Shown here piece after piece: positions 1 to 7,022 of a stretch of 64,000 nt of DNA. The notes under the pieces are model-generated. The model was not told the origin of the DNA. It searched no databases and saw nothing but the letters and a program-made list of their open reading frames with translations. Source of the DNA: Pseudomonadota bacterium (lineage in GTDB: Bacteria; Pseudomonadota; Gammaproteobacteria; Burkholderiales; Methylophilaceae); contig JAKOVB010000089.1 in assembly GCA_029782295.1 (NCBI GenBank), positions 1 through 64,000 of the forward strand, written 5' to 3'. How positions within the stretch are numbered: position 1 is the first letter of the stretch; the number at the start of each line of letters is the position of its first letter. Position numbers and translations under genes: made by a program.

Positions 1-2
1 TG

Positions 3-1268
3 CTCAGGCTGCGCCATCAGGAATCGCTTCTTCCTGAACTCAGGGCCCAGCTCGAAGAAAAGCATCGCGCGATGCTGCAGGATATGAACGACGGTCTTAA
101 CCGGCTAGGGGATCGCCTTGCCTCCGCCTCCGCGGATGCCTCGGAGCGCTTGCGTGCGGCTGTCGCGCAGGAATTGAAGATGACCCGGGATGCGATGCAG
201 ACCCTCGAGGTTTCGCAGGGGCAGCATCTGGCCCAGACCCGCGAATCCATCCTGGAAAAACTTCATTCGACCCTTGCAGAGCAGGGCAAGTCGCAACAGG
301 AATTGATCCAGTCCACCATGCGCAATGCAACCCTGCAACTGACCGGATCCATCGAGGCATTGACCAAAACCGTCGACGGCCGGCTGGAACAGATTGGCGG
401 CAAGGTGAGCGAAAGACTGGATGAGGGCTTCAAGAAGACGAACGAGACTTTCATCAGCGTCATGGCGCGACTTGCCACCATCGATGAAGCGCAGAAGAAA
501 ATCGATGGGTTGACCAGCAATGTGGTCAGTCTTCAGGAACTGCTGGGAGATAAGCGATCACGTGGTGCTTTCGGCGAGGTACAGCTTGAAGCGCTGGTGC
601 GCAATATCCTGCCTGTCACGGCCTATGCGATGCAGCACAGCTTTCCCAACGGCACGCGCGTCGATTGTGCCTTGTTCCTGCCTGAGCCGACCGGCACAGT
701 GGCAGTGGACTCGAAATTCCCGCTTGAAAACTATCACAAGATGTACGAGATCGGACTGTCCGAACAGGATCGCCTGCAAGCGCAGAAATTGTTCAAGGCG
801 GATGTCCGCAAGCATGTGGACGATATCGCGTCCAAGTACATCATTCCGAACGTGACTTCGGATGGTGCGGTAATGTTCGTTCCGGCCGAGGCGGTGTTTG
901 CCGAGATTCACGCCTACAATTCCGATGTTGTGGACTATGCGATGAGCAAGCGCGTCTGGGTGGTTTCGCCGACAACGCTGATGGCGGTACTCAATACCGC
1001 GCGCGCCGTTCTCAAGGATGTCGAGACACGCAAGCAGGTGCATATCATCAAGGACGAACTGGGCAAACTGGGCAAGGAGTTCGGTCGATTTGACCAGCGC
1101 ATGAAGAAGCTAGCCGACCACATCAGGCAGGCGAACGATGACGTGCAGGAAGTGCACACGACCAGCCAGAAGATCAGTCGCCGTTTCGCCGCGATTGAAG
1201 CCGTGGAACTGGAAGGACAACAGACCGCTCAACTGGATATGAATATCATCGACGACAAGGAAGAATAG
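3..1268 (+). CDS. rmuC: RmuC family DNA recombination protein, 5' partial
   Basis: The frame is open from base 3 with no start required, so the N-terminus lies outside the window; the first Met inside is at 72. Counted from that Met, about 150 residues are heptad-rich and look like a long coiled coil. They are followed by the RmuC domain, with segments typical of the family such as GAFGEVQLEAL and AVDSKFPLENY. RmuC is a predicted PD-(D/E)XK-fold protein; in E. coli it limits inversions at short inverted repeats, but its biochemical activity is poorly defined. The protein ends in an acidic tail (DDKEE). The next gene starts one base after the stop, so it probably leads a co-transcribed run into moaD and moaE. 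The family call is confident, the exact role is not. Confidence 0.9.
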   Translation, partial: LRLRHQESLLPELRAQLEEKHRAMLQDMNDGLNRLGDRLASASADASERLRAAVAQELKMTRDAMQTLEVSQGQHLAQTRESILEKLHSTLAEQGKSQQELIQSTMRNATLQLTGSIEALTKTVDGRLEQIGGKVSERLDEGFKKTNETFISVMARLATIDEAQKKIDGLTSNVVSLQELLGDKRSRGAFGEVQLEALVRNILPVTAYAMQHSFPNGTRVDCALFLPEPTGTVAVDSKFPLENYHKMYEIGLSEQDRLQAQKLFKADVRKHVDDIASKYIIPNVTSDGAVMFVPAEAVFAEIHAYNSDVVDYAMSKRVWVVSPTTLMAVLNTARAVLKDVETRKQVHIIKDELGKLGKEFGRFDQRMKKLADHIRQANDDVQEVHTTSQKISRRFAAIEAVELEGQQTAQLDMNIIDDKEE

Positions 1269-1269
1269 G

Positions 1270-1446
1270 ATGGAAGACGAAAGCATGCTGATCATGTTGA
1301 TACAGCAATACGCCTCGAAATTCGGTGTGACCTTCAGTTCCAAAGCCATGGAGGACGAAGACACCAAGCAAAAGGCCATGGTGCTCATGATGCAGGCCAT
1401 CAGTGGCCAACGTGGTCCCGTGACCGATGAGGATCTCGGACTTTGA
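1270..1446 (+). CDS. 58-residue protein of unknown function between rmuC and moaD
   Basis: A short frame starting ATG one base after the rmuC stop and ending in a TGA that overlaps the TTG start of moaD (TTGA). It encodes an acidic, Met-rich soluble peptide (MEDESMLIMLIQQYASKFG at the N-terminus, ending VTDEDLGL) with no membrane segment or cysteine. I do not recognise a family. Support for a real gene is positional: it exactly fills the gap between two coding regions, touches both, and has host-like codon use. Translation would be coupled to its neighbours. It could alternatively be a chance frame in a spacer, but a 177-base frame fitted this exactly is unlikely to be random. Confidence 0.6.
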   Translation: MEDESMLIMLIQQYASKFGVTFSSKAMEDEDTKQKAMVLMMQAISGQRGPVTDEDLGL

Positions 1447-1694
1447 AGCTGTTGTATTTTGCGCGTTTGCGCGAGTCGCTCGGAACCTCTGCCGAGGAGG
1501 TCGTCCTGCCAGGAAGTGTGACCGATATTCGTAGCCTGATGGACTGGTTGTCGGCCCGTGGCGGGCAGTGGCAACAGGAGTTTTCAGGAAATCGGCCGTT
1601 GCGTGCAGCGATCAACCAGGCTTTGGCGAATGAATCGGCCACGGTGCAGAACGAAGACGAGGTGGCGTTTTTCCCACCGGTGACGGGGGGCTGA
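1443..1694 (+). CDS. moaD: Molybdopterin synthase small subunit MoaD
   Basis: An 83-residue ubiquitin-fold sulfur carrier. Its C-terminus is ...FFPPVTGG, the Gly-Gly tail that MoeB adenylates and that receives the thiocarboxylate sulfur used to convert cyclic pyranopterin monophosphate to molybdopterin. Length and N-terminus (MKLLYFARLRESLG) match the family. The start is TTG at 1443, overlapping the stop of the preceding small gene, and the TGA stop overlaps the ATG of moaE, so the two synthase subunits are translationally coupled. Other cofactor genes (moaA, moaC, moeA) are not in the window. A molybdoenzyme gene is present at 56.4 kb but is damaged. Confidence 0.95.
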   Translation: MKLLYFARLRESLGTSAEEVVLPGSVTDIRSLMDWLSARGGQWQQEFSGNRPLRAAINQALANESATVQNEDEVAFFPPVTGG

Positions 1695-2155
1695 TGACCG
1701 TACGCGTCCAGACCGAGGACTTCGATACAGGTGCCGAAATTGCGCGCTTGCGGCTTGCCCGTCCGGATACGGGTGCCGTGGTGTCATTCATCGGACAGGT
1801 GCGCGACCTGAACGATGGCAGTCGGGTGTCGGCAATGACTCTGGAACATTACCCGGGGATGACCGAGCGCGCCCTGGAAGCCATCGTGGCACAGGCTAAA
1901 TCCCGGTGGAACATTTTTGACGCACTGGTGATCCACCGTGTCGGCGTTCTGCAGGCGCGCGACCAGATCGTGCTGGTGGTGGTGACAGGTGCGCATCGCG
2001 GCGAGGCGTTTTCAGCCTGTGAGTTCATCATGGATTATCTCAAGACCGAAGCCCCGTTCTGGAAGAAGGAACAGACCGCCGAGGGTGAGCGCTGGGTGGA
2101 TGCTCGTACCAGTGACGAAGAAGCGAAACTGCGCTGGAAGGAAGATGCAGCATGA
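1694..2155 (+). CDS. moaE: Molybdopterin synthase catalytic subunit MoaE
   Basis: A 153-residue large subunit of molybdopterin synthase, which inserts the dithiolene sulfurs using thiocarboxylated MoaD. Typical features are the GAVVSFIGQVRD segment near residues 27-40, the LEHYPGMTE stretch, HRVGVLQ, and FWKKEQ near residues 122-127, which carries the lysines used in catalysis. The start overlaps the moaD stop (TGATG) and the stop overlaps the start of the Lon-family gene (ATGA). Length is normal for the family and nothing looks broken. Confidence 0.95.
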   Translation: MTVRVQTEDFDTGAEIARLRLARPDTGAVVSFIGQVRDLNDGSRVSAMTLEHYPGMTERALEAIVAQAKSRWNIFDALVIHRVGVLQARDQIVLVVVTGAHRGEAFSACEFIMDYLKTEAPFWKKEQTAEGERWVDARTSDEEAKLRWKEDAA

Positions 2156-4560
2156 TCAAGGTACTCAAGTCGGAAGATCTGACAGTCAATCCGATTAGTG
2201 ATCCAGCGGAATACACCGACACATCAGAGCTGTTAGGCGTTTCTCCTGGCTGGATTGGACAGTCCCGTGCGGAAGAAGCTGCAAAGTTCGGACTGGCAAT
2301 CGACCAGCCCGGGTACAACCTGTTTGTCCTCGGTGAATCCGGTAGCGGTCGATCCACGCTGATGTATGAGGCCATGCAGCAGGCTGCCACTCAGCGTGAA
2401 ATCCCGCCGGATCTGGTATTCCTCTATAACTTCGAGCTTCCGGAACGTCCGATAGCGCTGCGCCTTCAGGCCGGACAGGGCAGGGTGCTGCGTTCCATGC
2501 TGGAAGAATTTTCCCATCACATCGTTCACGATATCCCGGGAAAACTGGATGAAGAGGGGGTTCGCCGCGATAGCGAGCGGATCAAGAAGACTCTGCAGGA
2601 AGGTCTGGACAAGGCTTACAGCGACCTCACGACATTTGCCGCAAGCCGTCATTTTGCGCTGCGTCGCGATGAAGGGCGTTTGGTCTTTACCTTGATGGAC
2701 AAGAACGGTCAGGCCATGCAGGAAGAGACTGTGATGGCGATGTCTGCAGATCAGCGCATGATCCTGGAGGAGGCTGAGCAGGAACTGCGTGTGGAGATTG
2801 CCCGCTATCTGGAGAAGGTGCGGCCGATTGAACGTGAAATGGAGCGTCAGCTGACCCAGTTGAAGCGTAATGCGGTCGAACCCGTCGTGGCGCGGGAACT
2901 GGATGCAATATGTGCTGCCTTGGCGGGCAAGGTCATCGATGAATCCAAGTTTGCCAACTATCTCGCATTGCTGACCAAGGATGTGCTTGGTTCGCTGGAT
3001 GTCTTTACCCATGGCCGTAGCGATGACGGCGAGGGCCTGGGGATGGAGACGCTGCTGAGACGCTACCGGGTGAACGTCCTGGTGGATCACGCGGAATCGA
3101 CCGGCGCCCCCGCGATCTGCGACAACGATCCGGTGTTCCGGTCCCTCTTCGGTGGTGTCGAGTACCAGGCCGAGAATGGTGTGCTGGTAACGGATTTCAT
3201 GCGCATCCGCGCCGGCAACCTGGTACGGGCTCATGGCGGTTTCCTCATGCTGCATTTGCGTGACGTCATCCGTGAATCCCAGGTTTGGGAGAAACTACAG
3301 CGCTTTCTGCGCAATAGCCGGTTGCAAATCGAGGAACCGTCCGCTGCGTTCGGACAGTTGGCGACTGCCACATTGGAACCGGAACCGCTGGAACTGCATG
3401 TCAAGCTGGTGCTGATTGGCACTCGGCTGGACTTTTATGAATTGCAGGAGGTTGATCCTGAGTTCGCGCGACATTTCCGCGTCAAGGTTGATTTTGCAGA
3501 TCATTTTCCTGCGACTCCGGAAAACCGGCGGGCTGTCGCCGCACTGATCGCCAGACGGTGCGATACTATGAAGTTGCCGCACTTTTCACCGGCTGCGGTG
3601 GACAGGCTGCTGCTGGAAATGCATCGCAGGATCGATGACCAGCGCCGCATCAGTGCAGAATTCGGCCATATGGAAACACTTTTGGTCGAAGCCGCTTCTT
3701 ATGCACGCTCACGCGGAGCAGCCGTGGTTGATTTGTCGGATGTCGACGTCACCCTGAGGCAACGCATGCAACGCCATGACTATCCTGAGCAGGCCATGCT
3801 GGAAGCGATTGGCGACGGCGAGTTGATGATACGCATTCATGGTCGGGAGGTTGGCCAGATCAATGGCTTGACCCAGGCGGATCTGGGCGACTACCGCTTT
3901 GGATCGCCCATCCGTATTTCAGCCAGGGTCTACGCAGGCGAAGAGGGCGTGATCAACATCGACCGCGAGGTCGAAATGACCGGCCCAAACCATGACAAGG
4001 GCGTCATGATTCTTCAGGGATGGCTATCAGCCACCTTCGCGCATCTCGCGCCGCTCTGCCTGACGGCCTCTCTCGTGTTCGAGCAGGAGTATCACGGTGT
4101 CGAAGGGGATTCCGCTTCCTGTGCCGAATTGTATGCCTTGTTATCCGCTCTCTCTGGCCTGCCTTTACCACAGGGAATCGCTATCACCGGCGCGATCAAC
4201 CAGCATGGTGAGGTTCTGCCGATCGGCGGTGTGAACGAGAAAATCGAAGGCTACTACCGTGCCTGTTGCAAACTGGGATTGGACGGGTCGCAAGGTGTGA
4301 TCATTCCTTCCCGTAATCGCCCGCATCTGGTGCTTGATCAGGAACTCCTGGAGGCTGTGCGTCAGAAGAAATTCAGCATTACCACCATCGATAGCGTGCT
4401 GGAGGGCATCGAACTGCTGACGGGCCTGCCGGCAGGCGAACCGGATACGCTGGGCGATTATCGTCCGGATACCGTGCTGGGGCGTATCCAGCGCACATTG
4501 GATGGTTTCCGCAAGGCCTGTGATTCCGGGCATGGGCGAGAACACGAGCATATGCGATGA
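2152..4560 (+). CDS. Lon-related ATP-dependent serine protease (LonC/YcbZ-like)
   Basis: An 802-residue cytosolic AAA+ protease of the Lon-related type that lacks the classical N-terminal LAN domain. Walker A is GESGSGRST at residues 61-69. It is followed by a long helical insertion (about 120-260), a second AAA portion, and a C-terminal Lon protease domain with the GDSAS serine motif (about residues 652-656) and the lysine of GGVNEKIEGY. The Ser-Lys dyad therefore appears intact. The gene begins inside the moaE stop codon (ATGA), and its own stop overlaps the start of hslR in the same way, implying coupled translation. E. coli YcbZ/LonH is the nearest well-known relative type. No special link with molybdopterin synthesis is established, so the pairing may just be operon packing. 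Confidence 0.88.
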   Translation: MIKVLKSEDLTVNPISDPAEYTDTSELLGVSPGWIGQSRAEEAAKFGLAIDQPGYNLFVLGESGSGRSTLMYEAMQQAATQREIPPDLVFLYNFELPERPIALRLQAGQGRVLRSMLEEFSHHIVHDIPGKLDEEGVRRDSERIKKTLQEGLDKAYSDLTTFAASRHFALRRDEGRLVFTLMDKNGQAMQEETVMAMSADQRMILEEAEQELRVEIARYLEKVRPIEREMERQLTQLKRNAVEPVVARELDAICAALAGKVIDESKFANYLALLTKDVLGSLDVFTHGRSDDGEGLGMETLLRRYRVNVLVDHAESTGAPAICDNDPVFRSLFGGVEYQAENGVLVTDFMRIRAGNLVRAHGGFLMLHLRDVIRESQVWEKLQRFLRNSRLQIEEPSAAFGQLATATLEPEPLELHVKLVLIGTRLDFYELQEVDPEFARHFRVKVDFADHFPATPENRRAVAALIARRCDTMKLPHFSPAAVDRLLLEMHRRIDDQRRISAEFGHMETLLVEAASYARSRGAAVVDLSDVDVTLRQRMQRHDYPEQAMLEAIGDGELMIRIHGREVGQINGLTQADLGDYRFGSPIRISARVYAGEEGVINIDREVEMTGPNHDKGVMILQGWLSATFAHLAPLCLTASLVFEQEYHGVEGDSASCAELYALLSALSGLPLPQGIAITGAINQHGEVLPIGGVNEKIEGYYRACCKLGLDGSQGVIIPSRNRPHLVLDQELLEAVRQKKFSITTIDSVLEGIELLTGLPAGEPDTLGDYRPDTVLGRIQRTLDGFRKACDSGHGREHEHMR

Positions 4561-4976
4561 GTCGCCAATCACGACAAGACAGGGACGAAGATTCATCCGA
4601 CAAGGTTCGTCTGGATAAGTGGCTTTGGGCTGCACGTTTCTTCAAGACGCGCGGCCTGGCGGCCGACGCCATCGATGGCGGGAAAGTGCATTACGACGGC
4701 TTCCGTGCCAAGGCGGCACGAGAGGTCAAGGTCGGCGCGCGTCTGCGGATCACCAAAGAAGATGGCGAGTGGGAGGTCGTGGTCAAGGCTGTTTCAGGCC
4801 AGCGTCGCGGGGCACCGGAAGCCGCCTTGTTGTACGAGGAAACGGAAGAGGGCCGCAAGCGTCGCGAATTGCAGGCCGAGCAACGCAAGGCCGAATTCGG
4901 CATCCGCGATCACGGCATGGGCCGTCCCACCAAACGTCAGTTGCGCGATATCAAACGGTTTACCGGCAACTGGTAA
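4557..4976 (+). CDS. hslR: Heat shock protein 15-like S4-domain RNA-binding protein
   Basis: A 139-residue basic protein with an S4 RNA-binding domain at about residues 18-75 (VRLDKWLWAARFFKTRGLA, then DGGKVHYDGFRAK). Its Lys/Arg-rich C-terminal tail includes GMGRPTKRQLRD, a hallmark of Hsp15. In E. coli, Hsp15 binds free 50S subunits carrying a nascent chain and helps recycle stalled ribosomes. The start overlaps the stop of the Lon-family gene by 4 nt, giving a protease/ribosome-rescue pairing that would fit a heat-shock response. I see no sigma-32 promoter directly upstream because that sequence is coding. Confidence 0.9.
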   Translation: MSRQSRQDRDEDSSDKVRLDKWLWAARFFKTRGLAADAIDGGKVHYDGFRAKAAREVKVGARLRITKEDGEWEVVVKAVSGQRRGAPEAALLYEETEEGRKRRELQAEQRKAEFGIRDHGMGRPTKRQLRDIKRFTGNW

Positions 4977-4988
4977 CAGCAGACATCC

Positions 4989-5213
4989 TCAGCCACTGAC
5001 GACCTCAATGGTCTGCCCGTGGCATGTCACGCGCTGACCTGCACGAATCTTCGCTGTCTTTCGCGATTCTGGCAGACCATCCACTGTGACTTCCCCTTGA
5101 GCCACCATGGCTTTACCTTGACCGCCGCTGTCTGCGATGCCGACAAGTTTCAGCAGGTTGCATAGTTCAACATATTCCCCGGTGAGGGCGAAGGTAATTG
5201 ATTCTTGATTCAT
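4989..5213 (-). CDS. Small S4-domain RNA-binding protein (YbcJ-like)
   Basis: A 74-residue protein consisting almost only of an S4-like RNA-binding fold: FALTGEYVELCNLLKLVG, then GEVTVDGLPESRKTAKIRAG and VTCHGQTIEV. This matches the YbcJ/YaaA class of small S4 proteins proposed to bind structured RNA. The frame extends 10 codons further upstream, but I place the start at the ATG complementary to 5211-5213, where homology begins and a weak GAGA ribosome site precedes it. It converges on hslR with a 12-nt gap. The DNA upstream of its start is AT-rich and differs from the host, so its promoter may have been altered by the insertion next door. Confidence 0.8.
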   Translation of the reverse strand: MNQESITFALTGEYVELCNLLKLVGIADSGGQGKAMVAQGEVTVDGLPESRKTAKIRAGQRVTCHGQTIEVVSG

Positions 5214-5365
5214 ATGTATCTCAATGACTGCCTGTGCAGGCAAGGCTGTGAATTAACAGTAACAAAATAAAATAACATTATGATTATAAAAAGATTATAA
5301 CAATTATTTATTTGAAGTTACATTTGGAGAATTAGTTTAACTTAATCATCGGCTGATGCGCTTAG
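5214..5365. other. AT-rich intergenic flank left of the insertion sequence
   Basis: About 150 bases of strongly AT-rich DNA between the small S4 gene and the inverted end of the insertion sequence. It contains no reading frame longer than a few codons and no hairpin with a T-run that I can identify. Its composition differs sharply from the GC-rich genes on the left and resembles the insertion sequence, which suggests it arrived with foreign DNA or is leftover from an earlier insertion. Confidence 0.6.
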
Positions 5366-6696
5366 AGGTATAAGAATTTTTGTGTAAACGGTCATTTTGT
5401 AGGAAATTTAATTACTTTTGTAAGGGGTAAAAATGGCTGTTGCAAAAACTGAATTGTCGCAAGAACTGATAGATGAATTGATGTCGAAATATAAAAAACC
5501 AGAAGATTTGATAGGAGAAAATGGGCTACTTAAGCAGTTAACCAAGGCATTAGTTGAGCGCGCTCTAGAGGCTGAAATGGTAGAGCATCTTGGACATGCT
5601 AAAAATGAGCCTGTTACGAATGCTACTGGTAATACGAGAAATGGAAAAACCAAGAAAACAATAAAAGGGGAGTTCGGCGAAATCCCGATAGAAATTCCGA
5701 GAGATAGGGATGGCACTTTCGAACCTCAGCTAATTCCAAAATATAAGACACGATGGAATGGCTTTGACGAGAAAATAATTTCGCTTTATGCCCGTGGCAT
5801 GACCGTACGTGAAATTCAGAGTCACTTGGAGGAGATGTATGGAACGGAGGTATCACCCTCACTAATTTCATCTGTTACGGATGCTGTTAATGAAGAAGTT
5901 AAGGCCTGGCAATCAAGACCTCTTGATGCAGTGTATCCAATCGTTTATTTAGACTGCATTCACGTAAAAATTCGTGACTCTGGCATGGTGAGAGCTAAAG
6001 CAGTTTAATTGGCTTTAGGTATCAATATGAATGGTGAAAAGGAAGTTCTGGGTTTATGGATAGCTCAGTCAGAAGGTGCAAAGTTCTGGTTGCAAGTTGT
6101 TACGGAACTAAGAAATCGTGGAGTACAAGATATATTTATTGCATGTGTTGATGGGTTAAAAGGTTTTCCCGAGGCCATCGAGACAGTTTTTCCCAGAACA
6201 ACAGTCCAGTTGTGCATAGTGCATTTGGTTAGGTATAGCCTTAACTATGTTTCTTGGAAAATGCGAGACCAAGTGGCAGCGGATCTTAAGCGTATTTATC
6301 AATCATCAACCGTTGAGGAGGCGGAGCAGAAGCTGGCAGAGTTCGAGGATAGATGGGATAAGTCTTATCCTCCGATATCCCAGAGTTGGCGAAGAAACTG
6401 GTATCGAATTATTCCGTTCTTTGACTATCCTCCAGAAATTAGGAGAATTATCTACACAACAAATGCTATTGAATCAGTGAATATGTCGTTAAGAAAAATC
6501 ACAAAGAATCGAGGATCATTTCCGACGGATGAATCTTTGATTAAGTTGTTCTACCTTGCGCTTATGAATATAAGCCAACGATGGACAATGCCATTGCGTG
6601 ACTGGAAAGCGGCTTTAAACCGATTTACTATTGAATTTGAAGACCGTATGTATAGCTTTTAGAGGGAATTCCGTTTACACGAAATTCGGGATACCT
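5366..6696 (+). mobile_element. IS256-family insertion sequence, about 1.33 kb
   Basis: The element encloses one Mutator/IS256 transposase frame. Its ends form an imperfect inverted repeat: AGGTAT at 5366-5371 faces ATACCT at 6691-6696, and the inner 10-mer GTGTAAACGG at 5382-5391 faces CCGTTTACAC at 6671-6680, with the same spacing on both sides. The outer limits are uncertain by a few bases, because the AGGTAT hexamers could be flank rather than element. I found no 8-9 bp direct target duplication, which is usually present for a fresh IS256 insertion. The whole element is AT-rich compared with its neighbours and sits beside tRNA-Leu. Confidence 0.8.
5433..6662 (+). pseudogene. IS256-family transposase interrupted by one in-frame TAA
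   Basis: Two halves in the same frame, 5433-6005 and 6009-6662, are separated only by TAA at 6006-6008. Family members read ...KAVYLALGI here, so the change is most simply TAT to TAA (Tyr to stop), with no frameshift. Everything else looks intact: the first catalytic Asp in VYLDCIHVKIRD, the second in FIACVDGLKGFPEAIE, and the Glu in TTNAIESVNMSLRK. Total length would be about 409 residues, normal for the family. The gene therefore appears recently inactivated, unless the stop is read through. The ATG start has a GGGG-containing ribosome site (aaggggtaaaa). Confidence 0.88.
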
Positions 6697-6793
6697 TCAA
6701 AAAGAAAGCACCTTGGGTGCTGAGGATTTCCTGTTATTTATTCAGGAATGGCATCAGAAAAACGGAATCAATGAGAGAATAGTGCACGTTTAG
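6689..6793 (+). other. Orphan reading-frame tail next to the insertion sequence
   Basis: Immediately right of the insertion sequence a frame reads GYLQKESTLGAEDFLLFIQE and continues to a TAG at 6791-6793, about 34 codons with plausible amino-acid composition and no start codon of its own. It looks like the 3' end of a gene whose front was lost or displaced by the insertion. I do not recognise the family, and nothing left of the element provides a matching N-terminal part. It could also be a chance open frame. Confidence 0.35.
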
Positions 6794-6861
6794 GTCGGGA
6801 TCCTGTGGGTCCCTGCGTTTTCAGGGGTGAAATATCACGGGAACCCGTAACATGAAAACAA

Positions 6862-6888
6862 AAAAGCCGCATAATGTATGCGGCTTTT
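6862..6888 (-). terminator. Rho-independent terminator of tRNA-Leu
   Basis: A perfect 12-bp hairpin, AAAAGCCGCATA / TATGCGGCTTTT, with an ATG loop and A/T tails on both sides. It lies 6 nt beyond the CCA end of the minus-strand tRNA gene, so it most likely terminates that transcript. It is symmetrical enough to act in both directions. Confidence 0.8.
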
Positions 6889-6894
6889 GTTGTT

Positions 6895-6979
6895 TGGTGC
6901 CCAGAAGAGGACTCGAACCTCCACATCTCTCGATACTAGTACCTGAAACTAGCGCGTCTACCAATTCCGCCATCTGGGC
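6895..6979 (-). tRNA. tRNA-Leu (anticodon CAG)
   Basis: The minus strand folds as an 85-nt class II tRNA. The acceptor stem is GCCCAGA/TCTGGGC with discriminator A and an encoded CCA. The anticodon arm is CTAGT-TTCAGGT-ACTAG, giving anticodon CAG for Leu CUG codons. The long variable arm is about ATCGAGAGAT, and the T-arm contains GGTTCGAGTCC. A terminator follows and a strong promoter precedes it. Confidence 0.95.
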
Positions 6980-6994
6980 TCGAAAGAAGCGCGC

Positions 6995-7022
6995 ATTTTA
7001 AAGGAAATATTGAAGTTGTCAA
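6995..7022 (-). promoter_or_regulatory. Sigma-70 promoter of tRNA-Leu, overlapping the rnr start
   Basis: Read on the minus strand: TTGACA (7017-7022), a 16-nt spacer, then TAAAAT (6995-7000), followed by a GCGCGC discriminator. The GC-rich discriminator is typical of stable-RNA promoters under stringent control, and the same GCGCGC follows the tRNA-Glu promoter at 60.18 kb. The -35 lies inside the first codons of rnr and the -10 abuts its ribosome-binding site. Confidence 0.8.

Noticed and set aside
5366-6696. Target-site duplication around the insertion sequence
   Set aside because: I compared 8-9 bases on each side for several possible element ends and found no direct repeat; only the inverted AGGTAT hexamers match.
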